Of a DNA stretch of 64,000 bases, positions 1 to 7,223 are shown piece after piece (the stretch's first letter is position 1; each line of letters opens with the position of its first letter). Both the position numbers and the translations under genes were made by a program. Source of the stretch: DATLXU01 sp035575515 (GTDB taxonomy: Bacteria > Acidobacteriota > Blastocatellia > UBA7656); NCBI GenBank assembly GCA_035575515.1, contig DATLXU010000017.1:1-64000 (forward strand), read 5' to 3'. The notes beneath the pieces were generated by a model. It saw only the letters and a program-made list of their open reading frames with translations. It was not told where the DNA came from and did no database searches.

Positions 1-107
1 TGTTTGAACTCAAGCAACGATTCACTATGGAGGTGTTCAAAGAACAGGCGGATCGTTCTGAAAACAAATGGCGCAAAAAGCTCGAAAAGTTGCAGGCGGC
101 AGCATAG
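1..107 (+). CDS. C-terminal end of a truncated protein (unknown)
   Basis: Frame 3 is open from the window edge to a TAG at 105-107 and gives 34 residues rich in Lys, Glu and Gln (ending KLEKLQAAA), a pattern typical of a helical or coiled-coil C-terminus. The start lies outside the window, so no function can be assigned. It converges on the serine hydrolase gene that ends at 171. The composition is coherent, but the stretch is short and could be chance. Confidence 0.4.
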   Translation, partial: FELKQRFTMEVFKEQADRSENKWRKKLEKLQAAA

Positions 108-170
108 TGCTTCTACTGTCACCCGCCACTTTTCAGTTATAAGAAATATCTGCTGCCCGTTGTTCGTCAT

Positions 171-1775
171 TCATCTAGGGGCTTGCGCCGCGCCGCGCGC
201 GGGCAGAAGCAGCAGGTCATGAAAATCAAAACTGAAATCCGTGAGCGGTGAAATCGCCACCATCTTAACTTGATCTATCTGGCCGTCGGGCTTGAGCGCA
301 AAGGTCACGAACGCATCCGCGCCGAGCGAGCGGTCGCGCCAGCGCGCAACGAACGTGTCATACTGCCAGTGTTCTAAATCTGCGACCAGCCCCGGCGTGT
401 GAGAGAATCGTAAAACCAGCTTATCGTTCTCAAGATTAATTGTAACGTCGCCGTACCAGGCATCGGTGTAGCGGCCCGCATACTTCGCAAGCGCGAGCGA
501 CGGCTTCGAGTTCGCATCGCGCGCGGCGCTCTGTTGTTTCTCTACGGCAGCGGCTCGCGCTTCGGATTGCTCGGCCAATGCGCGATAAGCAGTTATCCAA
601 TCTGTTTCCGCAGCACCGAAGTAATGATCGAGTATGCGATAAGTGATCGCCTGAAATGCGCCGCCTGCTTCCATGTTCGTCAGCACTATGACACCAAGTT
701 TCAAATCGGGAACAAGCGTCACTCTTGAGACATATCCCGGCAATCCGCCCGTGTGCGAAACGATCTTCTTGCCGCGATAATCCGTAAGTCCCCAGCCCAA
801 TCCGTATGCTGCAAAGTTCGCGCGCAAGAGCGCAAGCTGCGGCGGCGGATCGTTCACGGGCAATATAGTCTGCGCCGACCACATCTCGCGCGACTGCCGC
901 TCGCTGAACAGTCGCTTGCCGCCGTTTTCAGCGTTGCGAATCAAGCCGTTATCCAATTGCGCGATGACCCACTTCGCCATGTCCGTGACGTTCGAGTTTA
1001 TCGCGCCAGCCGCGCCGACGTTGTCGCCTTTAAACGGCTCGACGGCTTCAAGGCGACCTGAGTTCTTCGAGTGCGGAGTCGCAAAATTATCGCCCGCGCG
1101 AATTGCGCTGAAGCTCGTGTTGCTTTCAGTCATCCCAAGCGGCGCGAATATCCTCTCTTTAATAACTTCATCCCAGCTTTTGCCCGTAACGGCGGCGATG
1201 ACCTGACCGGCGACTACATAAAGCACGTTGTCGTAAGCGTAACGGCTGCGAAAGCTCGTCGCAGGTTTAATGAACCGGAGGCGGTGAACTATCTCGTCGC
1301 GCGTGAATGTGGTCTGAGGCCACCAGAGCAAATCGCCCGCGCCCAGTCCAAGCCCGCTGCGGTGCGTGAGCAGGTCGCGGATGGTAATTTCATGTGTGAC
1401 GTATGGGTCGTACATTTGAAATGAGGGCAGGTGCTTCGTTACGGGATCGTCCCAGTTTACTTTGCCTTCATCAACGAGCATCGCGAGCGCAGCTGCTGTG
1501 AACGCCTTCGTGTTTGATGCGATGCCAAAGAGTGTGTGCGCGTCAACCGGAGTGCTCTCTCCGAGTTTGCGCACGCCGTAACCCTTAGCCAGAACAACCT
1601 TGCCGTCCTTGACGATTGCGACGGCGAGTCCGGGCACGTCAAACTCTTTGAGCGCGCGCGCGACGTAAGCATCGAGGTCGGGCGGCGCATTGGTTTGAGC
1701 GAAGGCGGGCGCGGCGCTTGCAGTCAGCGCGAGAATAATTAGTACGATCAGAAAATGGCGCGAGCGATTTATCAT
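171..1775 (-). CDS. Exported serine hydrolase, class C beta-lactamase-like
   Basis: 534 residues with a signal peptide ending near ...APAFAQ. The beta-lactamase/transpeptidase fold carries the three expected motifs: S87-N-T-K90 (nucleophile and general base), Y181-D-N183, and H341-T-G (the KTG-box equivalent, HTG as in many esterase/DD-peptidase relatives). The last ~120 residues form a beta-rich C-terminal domain of the DUF3471 kind. The family includes D-aminopeptidases, esterases and penicillin-binding-like proteins, so the substrate is open; HTG rather than KTG argues against a dedicated beta-lactamase. The start is fixed by GGAGG seven bases upstream of the ATG. It is the last gene of a four-gene minus-strand run (4040 to 171) encoding only exported proteins. 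Confidence 0.88.
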   Translation of the reverse strand: MINRSRHFLIVLIILALTASAAPAFAQTNAPPDLDAYVARALKEFDVPGLAVAIVKDGKVVLAKGYGVRKLGESTPVDAHTLFGIASNTKAFTAAALAMLVDEGKVNWDDPVTKHLPSFQMYDPYVTHEITIRDLLTHRSGLGLGAGDLLWWPQTTFTRDEIVHRLRFIKPATSFRSRYAYDNVLYVVAGQVIAAVTGKSWDEVIKERIFAPLGMTESNTSFSAIRAGDNFATPHSKNSGRLEAVEPFKGDNVGAAGAINSNVTDMAKWVIAQLDNGLIRNAENGGKRLFSERQSREMWSAQTILPVNDPPPQLALLRANFAAYGLGWGLTDYRGKKIVSHTGGLPGYVSRVTLVPDLKLGVIVLTNMEAGGAFQAITYRILDHYFGAAETDWITAYRALAEQSEARAAAVEKQQSAARDANSKPSLALAKYAGRYTDAWYGDVTINLENDKLVLRFSHTPGLVADLEHWQYDTFVARWRDRSLGADAFVTFALKPDGQIDQVKMVAISPLTDFSFDFHDLLLLPARGAAQAPR

Positions 1776-1811
1776 TGCTGTTTCCTCCGAGTATATTGCT
1801 TTTGAGTCAAT

Positions 1812-2468
1812 TCACTTTTTCGCATCGGGCCGACGGCGGGCGCGAAGGTAAACGCGAACGTCGTCGTTGCGCGGATTCACGATGTAGACTGCGGTGCGAC
1901 CGTCGGGCAACGTCTCGATGGTCGCGGGCGAGGCCATCGCAGTCAAGTACCATCCTTGCGGCAGGACTACGGTGTTGCGCAATCGCCCGAACGTGCGGTC
2001 CCATACAAGCTCGTCACCATCGAGGTAATAACTTTTCGCATCAGTGTAAGTCTCTTTCAAGCGAATGCGGTTCGTAGTTCCCTTCTCAATAGCGCGGGCG
2101 AGATGAGTGACAACGACTTCGCTGTCGTCTTTCACGTCTTCGATTGGCAGACCGCGCTCTTTTACCTGCTTGCCCGTGAGCGTTTCCCATTTGAGACGTT
2201 CGCCGCTATCGAGGTCAATGCTTTCAGGGTCGCTCACGTGGCTGCCCGCGCGAACGACATTGAAGTAGTATTTCTCACCCGGCTTGTGCGCCGTGTAGTC
2301 GTGCGTGATGCGAAAGGCATGAGATTCTGGCGATTGAAGCTCGTAGAGTATCTCGCGGTCCTGCGAGGCTCGCTCGAAGAGCGGATTCTGACTGAAAGCG
2401 CGCTCGCTCGAAAACAAAGAGGCGACGAGCATAATGACCAGCGCAAAGTGTTTATGAGTTTTCATCAT
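1812..2468 (-). CDS. Exported protein, tandem paralogue of the next gene upstream
   Basis: 218 residues with an N-terminal signal peptide (hydrophobic core after MMKTHKHFA). I do not recognise the family. It is clearly paralogous to the product of 2465-3100: both contain a block reading S/A-PES/T-H-F-R-I, a DxxSG/ATGK-L-K-F/W-E stretch, a tyrosine-rich YKDDKSYY-like segment and an RNTVVLPxG motif near the end. The C-terminus (RRRPDAKK) is basic. Its start codon overlaps the stop of the upstream paralogue by four bases, which indicates translational coupling. Likely periplasmic or surface beta-sandwich; function unknown. Confidence 0.8.
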   Translation of the reverse strand: MMKTHKHFALVIMLVASLFSSERAFSQNPLFERASQDREILYELQSPESHAFRITHDYTAHKPGEKYYFNVVRAGSHVSDPESIDLDSGERLKWETLTGKQVKERGLPIEDVKDDSEVVVTHLARAIEKGTTNRIRLKETYTDAKSYYLDGDELVWDRTFGRLRNTVVLPQGWYLTAMASPATIETLPDGRTAVYIVNPRNDDVRVYLRARRRPDAKK

Positions 2469-3100
2469 TGCGACACCTCAGCTTTCTTCAAGCGACGAGC
2501 TTTGATCGTTACTTCGAGCGGCCCGCCGCTTCCCGCATTCACAAATGCCAGCTTCAAACGGCCATCACCTTCCGTGAGCACCTGCGTCGCAACCGACGAT
2601 GACACAATCTCGAAGCCTGCCGGAAGCACAACGCTGTTGCGCGGGATTGAAAGCGACCGCTTGAAGACTATCTGGTCGCCTTCTGTGTAATAGCTCTTGT
2701 CGTCTTTGTAAGTCTTCCAGATAATCAACCGATACTCGCCCGCTGCTGGGACTGGATGCGCGAGATAAACTTTGATGTATTTCGCAGTCGCGTTGAAATT
2801 CCCATCGGGCGCGTCCGTCTTCGCCTGCACTCCTGTGACGACTTCAAACTTCAACGGCTTTCCGGTTGCAGCATCAATAACGGATTCGTCTGTGGCGACG
2901 CTGCCTTCGCGAATGGGGTTGAAATGAAACCGCGCGCCCGCTTTGGTTTCAGTCACTTCGTAGTAGATGCGGAACTGATGAGTCTCAGGCGCAAGCAGCT
3001 CATAACGGGTGTAGCTGTCTGAAGAGATGTACTGGCCGCGCGCAGCTCCGGCTGCGAAGAAAATTAAAAGAGGGGCAAGCATAAAATGTCTTTTCATCAT
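2465..3100 (-). CDS. Exported protein, tandem paralogue
   Basis: 211 residues, signal peptide MMKRHFMLAPLLIFFAAGAARG. Same unrecognised family as 1812-2468, with the shared features THQFRI, ATGKPLKFE, KTYKDDKSYYTEGD and PRNSVVLPAGF. The ATG follows AAGGAG at a good distance. It lies 7 bases downstream of the class A-like hydrolase gene and overlaps the following paralogue by four bases, so 4040 to 1812 should be one transcript. A lineage-specific duplication that has diverged to well under half identity. No catalytic motif is visible. Confidence 0.8.
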   Translation of the reverse strand: MMKRHFMLAPLLIFFAAGAARGQYISSDSYTRYELLAPETHQFRIYYEVTETKAGARFHFNPIREGSVATDESVIDAATGKPLKFEVVTGVQAKTDAPDGNFNATAKYIKVYLAHPVPAAGEYRLIIWKTYKDDKSYYTEGDQIVFKRSLSIPRNSVVLPAGFEIVSSSVATQVLTEGDGRLKLAFVNAGSGGPLEVTIKARRLKKAEVSQ

Positions 3101-3107
3101 AGCTCCT

Positions 3108-4040
3108 TCATTTCGATTCCTGCCGATAGCTGAAATAATTCGCCGTCTGTTCGGCTATGCGCGCAATTGCATCTTCGAGGTTCGGGCCGATGCCATAGTG
3201 ATTGGCCGTAAAGACGCATATTATGACATTGCGGCCTTGGCTCTCCAGTATTCCGACATCGTTTCCGATGTAAGGCAGAAAGTCGCCCGTCTTGTGCGGA
3301 AGGCGAAAGCCCGTGACGTATTTCGGCAGGCGCGAGCTATAAACTTGGCCGCGCATCATCTGCATCATCATATCGCTCGCCTGTTTGCTGACGGCTTCGC
3401 CTTTGAAAATCTTCTCAAGCAAGCGCCCCATATCGCGCGGCGATGACAATCCGAACGGGGTCTTGCCCGCTTTGTGAAACTCCATAGGCGAAGGCGCTGC
3501 GCGCAACGCCTTAAACCATACGTCGGCTGTGCCTGTTGCCTTGATTGAATTGAGCTTGTAATCCTGCATCAATCTGTTTACAGCTTCCGGCCCGCCGACT
3601 TTGTCATAGATCAAATCTGTCGCCGTATTGTCGCTCACGATTATCATTAGCGTCAGCAGGTCTTTGATTGTTAAGCTCGCGCCCGCATCGAGCGAGCGAA
3701 TGATGCCCGTGCCGGGCCGCTTGTCTGCGTCTTTCAACGTCACGCGATCTGTCAAAGCGAACTTCTTATCTTCGATCTGACGGAAGGCTTCGACCATCAG
3801 CGGGATTTTGATGACCGACATGGTATCCATCTGCTCGTCGGCGTTGATGGCGACCTCTTCGCCCGTCTCGATGCACTTGATATAAATTCCCCACTTCGCG
3901 TTCACAGAGCGAGTGATGCGCTCGATGTTAGACTGCAGTCGGCTGATTGGCGAAGGCTGTGGCTGCTGAAAGGCGAGTGATTGAATGGCGAGCGCAAAGA
4001 TAATGAAGAGCGAGAATGCGCGAGCAAAAAACACTTTCAT
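3108..4040 (-). CDS. Exported class A beta-lactamase-fold serine hydrolase
   Basis: 310 residues with an N-terminal signal sequence. The active-site signatures of class A serine beta-lactamases are present in order: S75-V-I-K78, S136-D-N138 and K250-T-G. The omega-loop ExxLN that supplies the deacylating glutamate in true class A enzymes is not evident in the segment between SDN and KTG (it reads ADVWFKALRAAPSPMEF). The protein may therefore be a peptidase-like or weak hydrolase of the beta-lactamase2 group rather than an effective antibiotic-degrading enzyme. First gene of the exported-protein run. One copy of a 57-bp repeat lies in its presumed promoter region, starting 28 bases upstream of the ATG. 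Confidence 0.85.
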   Translation of the reverse strand: MKVFFARAFSLFIIFALAIQSLAFQQPQPSPISRLQSNIERITRSVNAKWGIYIKCIETGEEVAINADEQMDTMSVIKIPLMVEAFRQIEDKKFALTDRVTLKDADKRPGTGIIRSLDAGASLTIKDLLTLMIIVSDNTATDLIYDKVGGPEAVNRLMQDYKLNSIKATGTADVWFKALRAAPSPMEFHKAGKTPFGLSSPRDMGRLLEKIFKGEAVSKQASDMMMQMMRGQVYSSRLPKYVTGFRLPHKTGDFLPYIGNDVGILESQGRNVIICVFTANHYGIGPNLEDAIARIAEQTANYFSYRQESK

Positions 4041-4067
4041 CAGAATTCTCCTTTTGAGTAAGGGTCT

Positions 4068-4124
4068 CTTGCGCAGAGATTCTTAATGAATTGCGGCCTG
4101 AGCGGCAAGCCGTAAAGTGATTTT
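4068..4124. repeat. 57-bp direct repeat, copy 1
   Basis: Begins CTTGCGCAGAGATTCTTAAT and ends GTAAAGTGATTTT. It is identical to 4907-4963 except for one base (T at 4092, C in the other copy). This copy abuts the stop codon of the toxin gene and lies just upstream of the class A-like hydrolase. The two copies are in the same orientation, 839 bp apart, and bracket the toxin-antitoxin module exactly. Confidence 0.95.
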
Positions 4125-4583
4125 TTAAGGCGTTGACGACTGAGGGATTATATCTTTCGGCTCAGCAGCGGTAATCTCAGGGTAGCGTTTGAAATCGCCG
4201 CTGTTGAAAGTGAGAAGATGGGTGATGGCATGAACCTTCATTGCCGCCACGATTCGAGCATCGTGGGCCTGTTTACCTTTTACCGAATAATGTTTGACGA
4301 TACGCCTCCACTCCGAATAAATAGCGGCTGTGTCAGCTTTCAATCGAAAGGTGCTTTCAAATCTAGCCAGGAAGGCTTCAGCTTCTGCGACACCCACACC
4401 CAATCCATTTTGCTCACGTGGTCGCGTTGCGATGACCCAGAATTCGTAGAAGTTTTGAGCAAGCACGCATACGCTCTCGCCTGCTCTTACCAAAGCGGCA
4501 ATGGCATCTAATGCCTGGCCCTGCATCGGGTGATCAGCTTCAACGCTGCGGGCAAGCACATTGGTGTCAATCGCATAGCTCAT
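4125..4583 (-). CDS. PIN-domain toxin (VapC-like ribonuclease)
   Basis: 152 residues. The PIN fold is shown by the N-terminal YAIDTNV with the first acidic metal ligand D6, the central NFYEFW glutamate, the HDARIVAAM block and the late TFNSGDFKRY segment, which together form the acidic Mg2+ site. VapC toxins cleave RNA (initiator tRNA or rRNA in studied cases) and are neutralised by their partner. Its start overlaps the antitoxin stop by four bases, the usual antitoxin-first layout. The module is bracketed by 57-bp direct repeats, which suggests acquisition or excision as a unit. The RNA target cannot be inferred. Confidence 0.85.
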   Translation of the reverse strand: MSYAIDTNVLARSVEADHPMQGQALDAIAALVRAGESVCVLAQNFYEFWVIATRPREQNGLGVGVAEAEAFLARFESTFRLKADTAAIYSEWRRIVKHYSVKGKQAHDARIVAAMKVHAITHLLTFNSGDFKRYPEITAAEPKDIIPQSSTP

Positions 4584-4849
4584 AGAGCTTCGTCTTCTCT
4601 GCTATAGATATTCTCCCGGCTGTCGTCGGCGATAATGCCTTTCACGGCATGATCTTTCACCCATTGAGCAAATGCGCTGGCCAACTCTTCAGGTTTAGCG
4701 GTTTCATAAAGTGGTGGCGACTGTGCCTGTTCAGCATCTTCCGGCAGAAGACTTCTCAAGTAATCATCCACTGAAAGCCCGCGAGCCTTTGCCTGAGCCG
4801 CAATCAATTCGGCTGTTTCCGGTTTGATCTCTTCAAAGATTGAGCTCAT
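4580..4849 (-). CDS. VapB-like antitoxin
   Basis: 89 residues from the ATG at 4849. This start is chosen over a TTG at 4870 because GGAGG sits six bases upstream of it. The N-terminal half (SSIFEEIKPETAELIAAQAK...LSVDDYLRSLL) looks like a helical or ribbon-helix-helix DNA-binding segment. The C-terminal half is acidic and aromatic-poor, the part that usually wraps the toxin (EELASAFAQWVKDHA...). Four-base overlap with the PIN toxin supports the pairing. Probably autorepresses the operon; no clear operator was identified. Confidence 0.7.
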   Translation of the reverse strand: MSSIFEEIKPETAELIAAQAKARGLSVDDYLRSLLPEDAEQAQSPPLYETAKPEELASAFAQWVKDHAVKGIIADDSRENIYSREDEAL

Positions 4850-4906
4850 CGTTGCCTCCGTCGCCTTCAATATATCAACGAGATTGTGTGAGCCGCAAGA
4901 CGCCTG

Positions 4907-4963
4907 CTTGCGCAGAGATTCTTAATGAATCGCGGCCTGAGCGGCAAGCCGTAAAGTGATTTT
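4907..4963. repeat. 57-bp direct repeat, copy 2
   Basis: Second copy of the 57-bp repeat at 4068-4124, with one mismatch and in the same orientation. It lies upstream of the antitoxin gene, 57 bases before its ATG. It contains a short inverted pair CGGC...GCCG around CTGAGCGGCAA. It could be a target duplication, an attachment-site pair or a recombination scar. Confidence 0.95.
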
Positions 4964-5189
4964 ATCATTCGATTGCATTCTGACATGCCCAGGCTTATTG
5001 TGCCGTCTCGGCTATCAAACTCCGCAGCCAGTTATGCGCCGGGTAAATTATGGTCGGGGCGCGCAACCTGTTGAGCAAAAGATGCGCGAGCTTGTGCGCT
5101 CATACATTGAAGTGCAGGCCTCAGCTGGTCCGAAAACAAAGTGATTCATTCTACGTCTGAGATTGGCTTTGCCGCTTAGCGGCAGCAAG

Positions 5190-5340
5190 AAGTTAGCCAG
5201 ACGTGAAACGTTTGGAAAAGGTGATAAAGCGACGGCGCGTTGGAGACGCGTCAAGAAAGCAACGTCATCTTCTGGCGCTCCTTCAGAGCGCGAATCTCTA
5301 CGCTTTACGATTCCAGACGTTGCACGTCTGGCTACCTTCT
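5190..5340. repeat. Inverted pair of REP-like palindromes in a gene-free stretch
   Basis: The 420 bases between the repeat at 4963 and the gene ending at 5383 hold no convincing gene. They do contain two related hairpins: CCAGACG-TGAAA-CGTTTGG at 5197-5215 and CCAGACG-TTGCA-CGTCTGG at 5313-5331. The second, read on the other strand, matches the first including flanks (TAG before, GGAA after, then a run like TAAAGCG), so the two form an inverted couple about 100 bp apart. This is the layout of REP doublets or small non-autonomous elements. Confidence 0.7.
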
Positions 5341-5382
5341 TTGTGTGCCTTTGGCGCGAGGAACGAATCTCAAAAATAGGTT

Positions 5383-6210
5383 CTAAAGCTCAACGAGTCG
5401 TTTCCTGAAATCTGCCAGTTGATAAACGCCCGTTGCAACGCACTCAGCATAACCCTCTTTGACAAGCGACCGATTTCCCTTCCCGGCGTCAGGTCGGGAG
5501 AGACCCGTTATTCGCGCAAGCTCGCCGCGAATGGTTAAGCCCGCGCCGTTCAAAAAAGCGCGGGCGATTTCTTTCAAAGCAACTTCGCGCTTGACTTTCA
5601 ATGATAGCTCTTTCGCAAATCGCCCTTCGGCGAGCGTCCAGATATATGTAAACCATGGCTCGTACAGAACTTCGCCGGGAATTACTTTCATCGCGCGCTG
5701 CAATTCGTCAATGGCTCGCATAAACCTGGCGCGATCGCTCACGCCGGATTCCGAGCGTAAATCCTTAGTGGCCATCTCCCACTCGCGGCGCAGGACTTTG
5801 AGTACGGCTCGCGCATCCGGTGAAAGCGTATCGGATTCTTTTTTGCGCGGCACGCCCCACAGCGCGTTGAAATATGGAATCAATCGAGGCGCGATGAATG
5901 TCGAGCGGCCTTTAATCAGCTTCGCGTAGTAAACTCGCCCGCGCCGCATCACTTCATCCTTCAAAACCCAGGCCTGGCTGCTCTCAGGGTCTTTCTGCAC
6001 GTTGCGTGGCATATAGGCGTCTCGCCTGCCACACACCGCAACATATAGCGATGGTCCTGTCTGCCGCGCGTCGGTCATCGTGAAGCAGAAACCCGTCTCT
6101 TCGATCAACGCTTCGGCATCGGCAGCCGACTCGACGCGAAGCTCAGGCAGACGATGCCACGCGTGGTCTCGATACAGTTCTACTTCTTCAGGGAGTGGTG
6201 CCCGCTTCAT
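5383..6210 (-). CDS. Winged-helix-like protein, possibly AlkZ-related
   Basis: 275 residues, no signal peptide, cytoplasmic. The C-terminal third has a helix-turn-helix/winged-helix look (RGELARITGLSRPDAGKGNRSLVKEGY). The centre contains GRVYYAKLIKGRSTFIAPRLIPYF followed by a charged helical stretch. This arrangement reminds me of proteins annotated as AlkZ-related, a DNA-glycosylase-like group with winged helices, but the catalytic QxQ of AlkZ is not seen, so enzymatic activity is doubtful. Two bases separate it from the downstream outer-membrane gene, so they are probably cotranscribed. Confidence 0.6.
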   Translation of the reverse strand: MKRAPLPEEVELYRDHAWHRLPELRVESAADAEALIEETGFCFTMTDARQTGPSLYVAVCGRRDAYMPRNVQKDPESSQAWVLKDEVMRRGRVYYAKLIKGRSTFIAPRLIPYFNALWGVPRKKESDTLSPDARAVLKVLRREWEMATKDLRSESGVSDRARFMRAIDELQRAMKVIPGEVLYEPWFTYIWTLAEGRFAKELSLKVKREVALKEIARAFLNGAGLTIRGELARITGLSRPDAGKGNRSLVKEGYAECVATGVYQLADFRKRLVEL

Positions 6211-6212
6211 CT

Positions 6213-6995
6213 TTAGAAAAGAATCCCTATGCGCGATTTATAGACGAGCCGGTTGCCCGATGCGGTCACGCCAAGCCCTACGCCGAAATTCCACACAACG
6301 TTTTCCGCGAGCTTGAAATCCCCGCCGGGATAAAACTGATGCACCTGCTCGCGCGCGGGAAGCGGGTCTGAAAGCGGGCCTGTTGAGCCATAGTATTCAA
6401 GCGAGAGGTCGAGCCTCTTTGTCGCTTCGTAGCCAACACGAACGCCCGGCTCGAAGTCCCACCCTTCATCCTTGCCCGGCCCTTTGAGCGCGCGGCCAAT
6501 TGTAGGATTTATATCGAATTGAAATCGCCCGATTCTCTTTTCGATGATTGGCCTGAGTTCCAGCGTTACGGAGTTCTCTTCGTAAACTTTTCTGGGAAAG
6601 CCAACCTCGCCACTAAGGCTTACATCAACAGGCAATCGCCAGCTTTGAGGCAGCGAGACGCGAGGCCGCACGCGCCAGCCCGCGTACTCAAGCCCGCCGT
6701 CGGGCCTGCGCGCAAGAACGAGATAGCCCGCCATCTCGAAATGATCCGTGATGCCGCGCGTCAGTTCAAAAGTCAGGTGAAACTGGTGGCGCGACGGCGC
6801 GACCGTGCCTTCAAATTCTTTTGTCCCCTTGCCGATGAAATTCAGGTGCGTTTCGAGATTCCATTTGCCTTTCGGAACCGTTTCGTACTCATAAACCTGA
6901 ATCTCGAACGGGTCTTGCGCACGGGCGGTTCCGACATTCAATAACAGGAAAAGCGACAGCGACAGCCAGATCAGAGCGGAGTTCTTTACTCTCAT
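6213..6995 (-). CDS. Predicted outer-membrane beta-barrel protein
   Basis: 260 residues, signal peptide ending around ...NVGTARAQ. The rest is alternating polar/aromatic beta-strand sequence (for example FEMAGYLVLARR, RVGYEATKRLDLSLEYYGS) and ends in a short hydrophobic strand with C-terminal Phe (RIGILF), a signal recognised by the BAM machinery. This suggests a 12-stranded transporter-like barrel, as in phenol-degradation MetA-like proteins. Substrate unknown. It follows the winged-helix gene by two bases on the minus strand. Confidence 0.7.
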   Translation of the reverse strand: MRVKNSALIWLSLSLFLLLNVGTARAQDPFEIQVYEYETVPKGKWNLETHLNFIGKGTKEFEGTVAPSRHQFHLTFELTRGITDHFEMAGYLVLARRPDGGLEYAGWRVRPRVSLPQSWRLPVDVSLSGEVGFPRKVYEENSVTLELRPIIEKRIGRFQFDINPTIGRALKGPGKDEGWDFEPGVRVGYEATKRLDLSLEYYGSTGPLSDPLPAREQVHQFYPGGDFKLAENVVWNFGVGLGVTASGNRLVYKSRIGILF

Positions 6996-7105
6996 CGAGT
7001 TTCAACCTCACCTGCAGAGCCTTTAACTGCCCGGCGCATTGTAGCAAAGAAATCTCACGCTGATAAACGGCGATACGATAGATAACGGGTCGCAGGAAGT
7101 ATGGA

Positions 7106-7197
7106 AACCGCAGAGCACGCAAAGTACACGCAGAGGCCCGCCGAGACGTTAATAAAATCTCAGCGAGCTCTCCGCCTATTCTGCGCTCTCTGCGGTT
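7106..7197. repeat. Inverted-repeat element, CGCAGAG word type
   Basis: Perfect 10-bp arms AACCGCAGAG (7106-7115) and CTCTGCGGTT (7188-7197) enclose a loop containing further CGCAGAG-like words. It lies between the barrel gene and the TonB receptor gene. The same word family recurs at 16324-16411. One of the dispersed short-word inverted repeats of this window. Confidence 0.8.
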
Positions 7198-7223
7198 ATT
7201 TCGATTGCGCCGTTGTGGAATTG

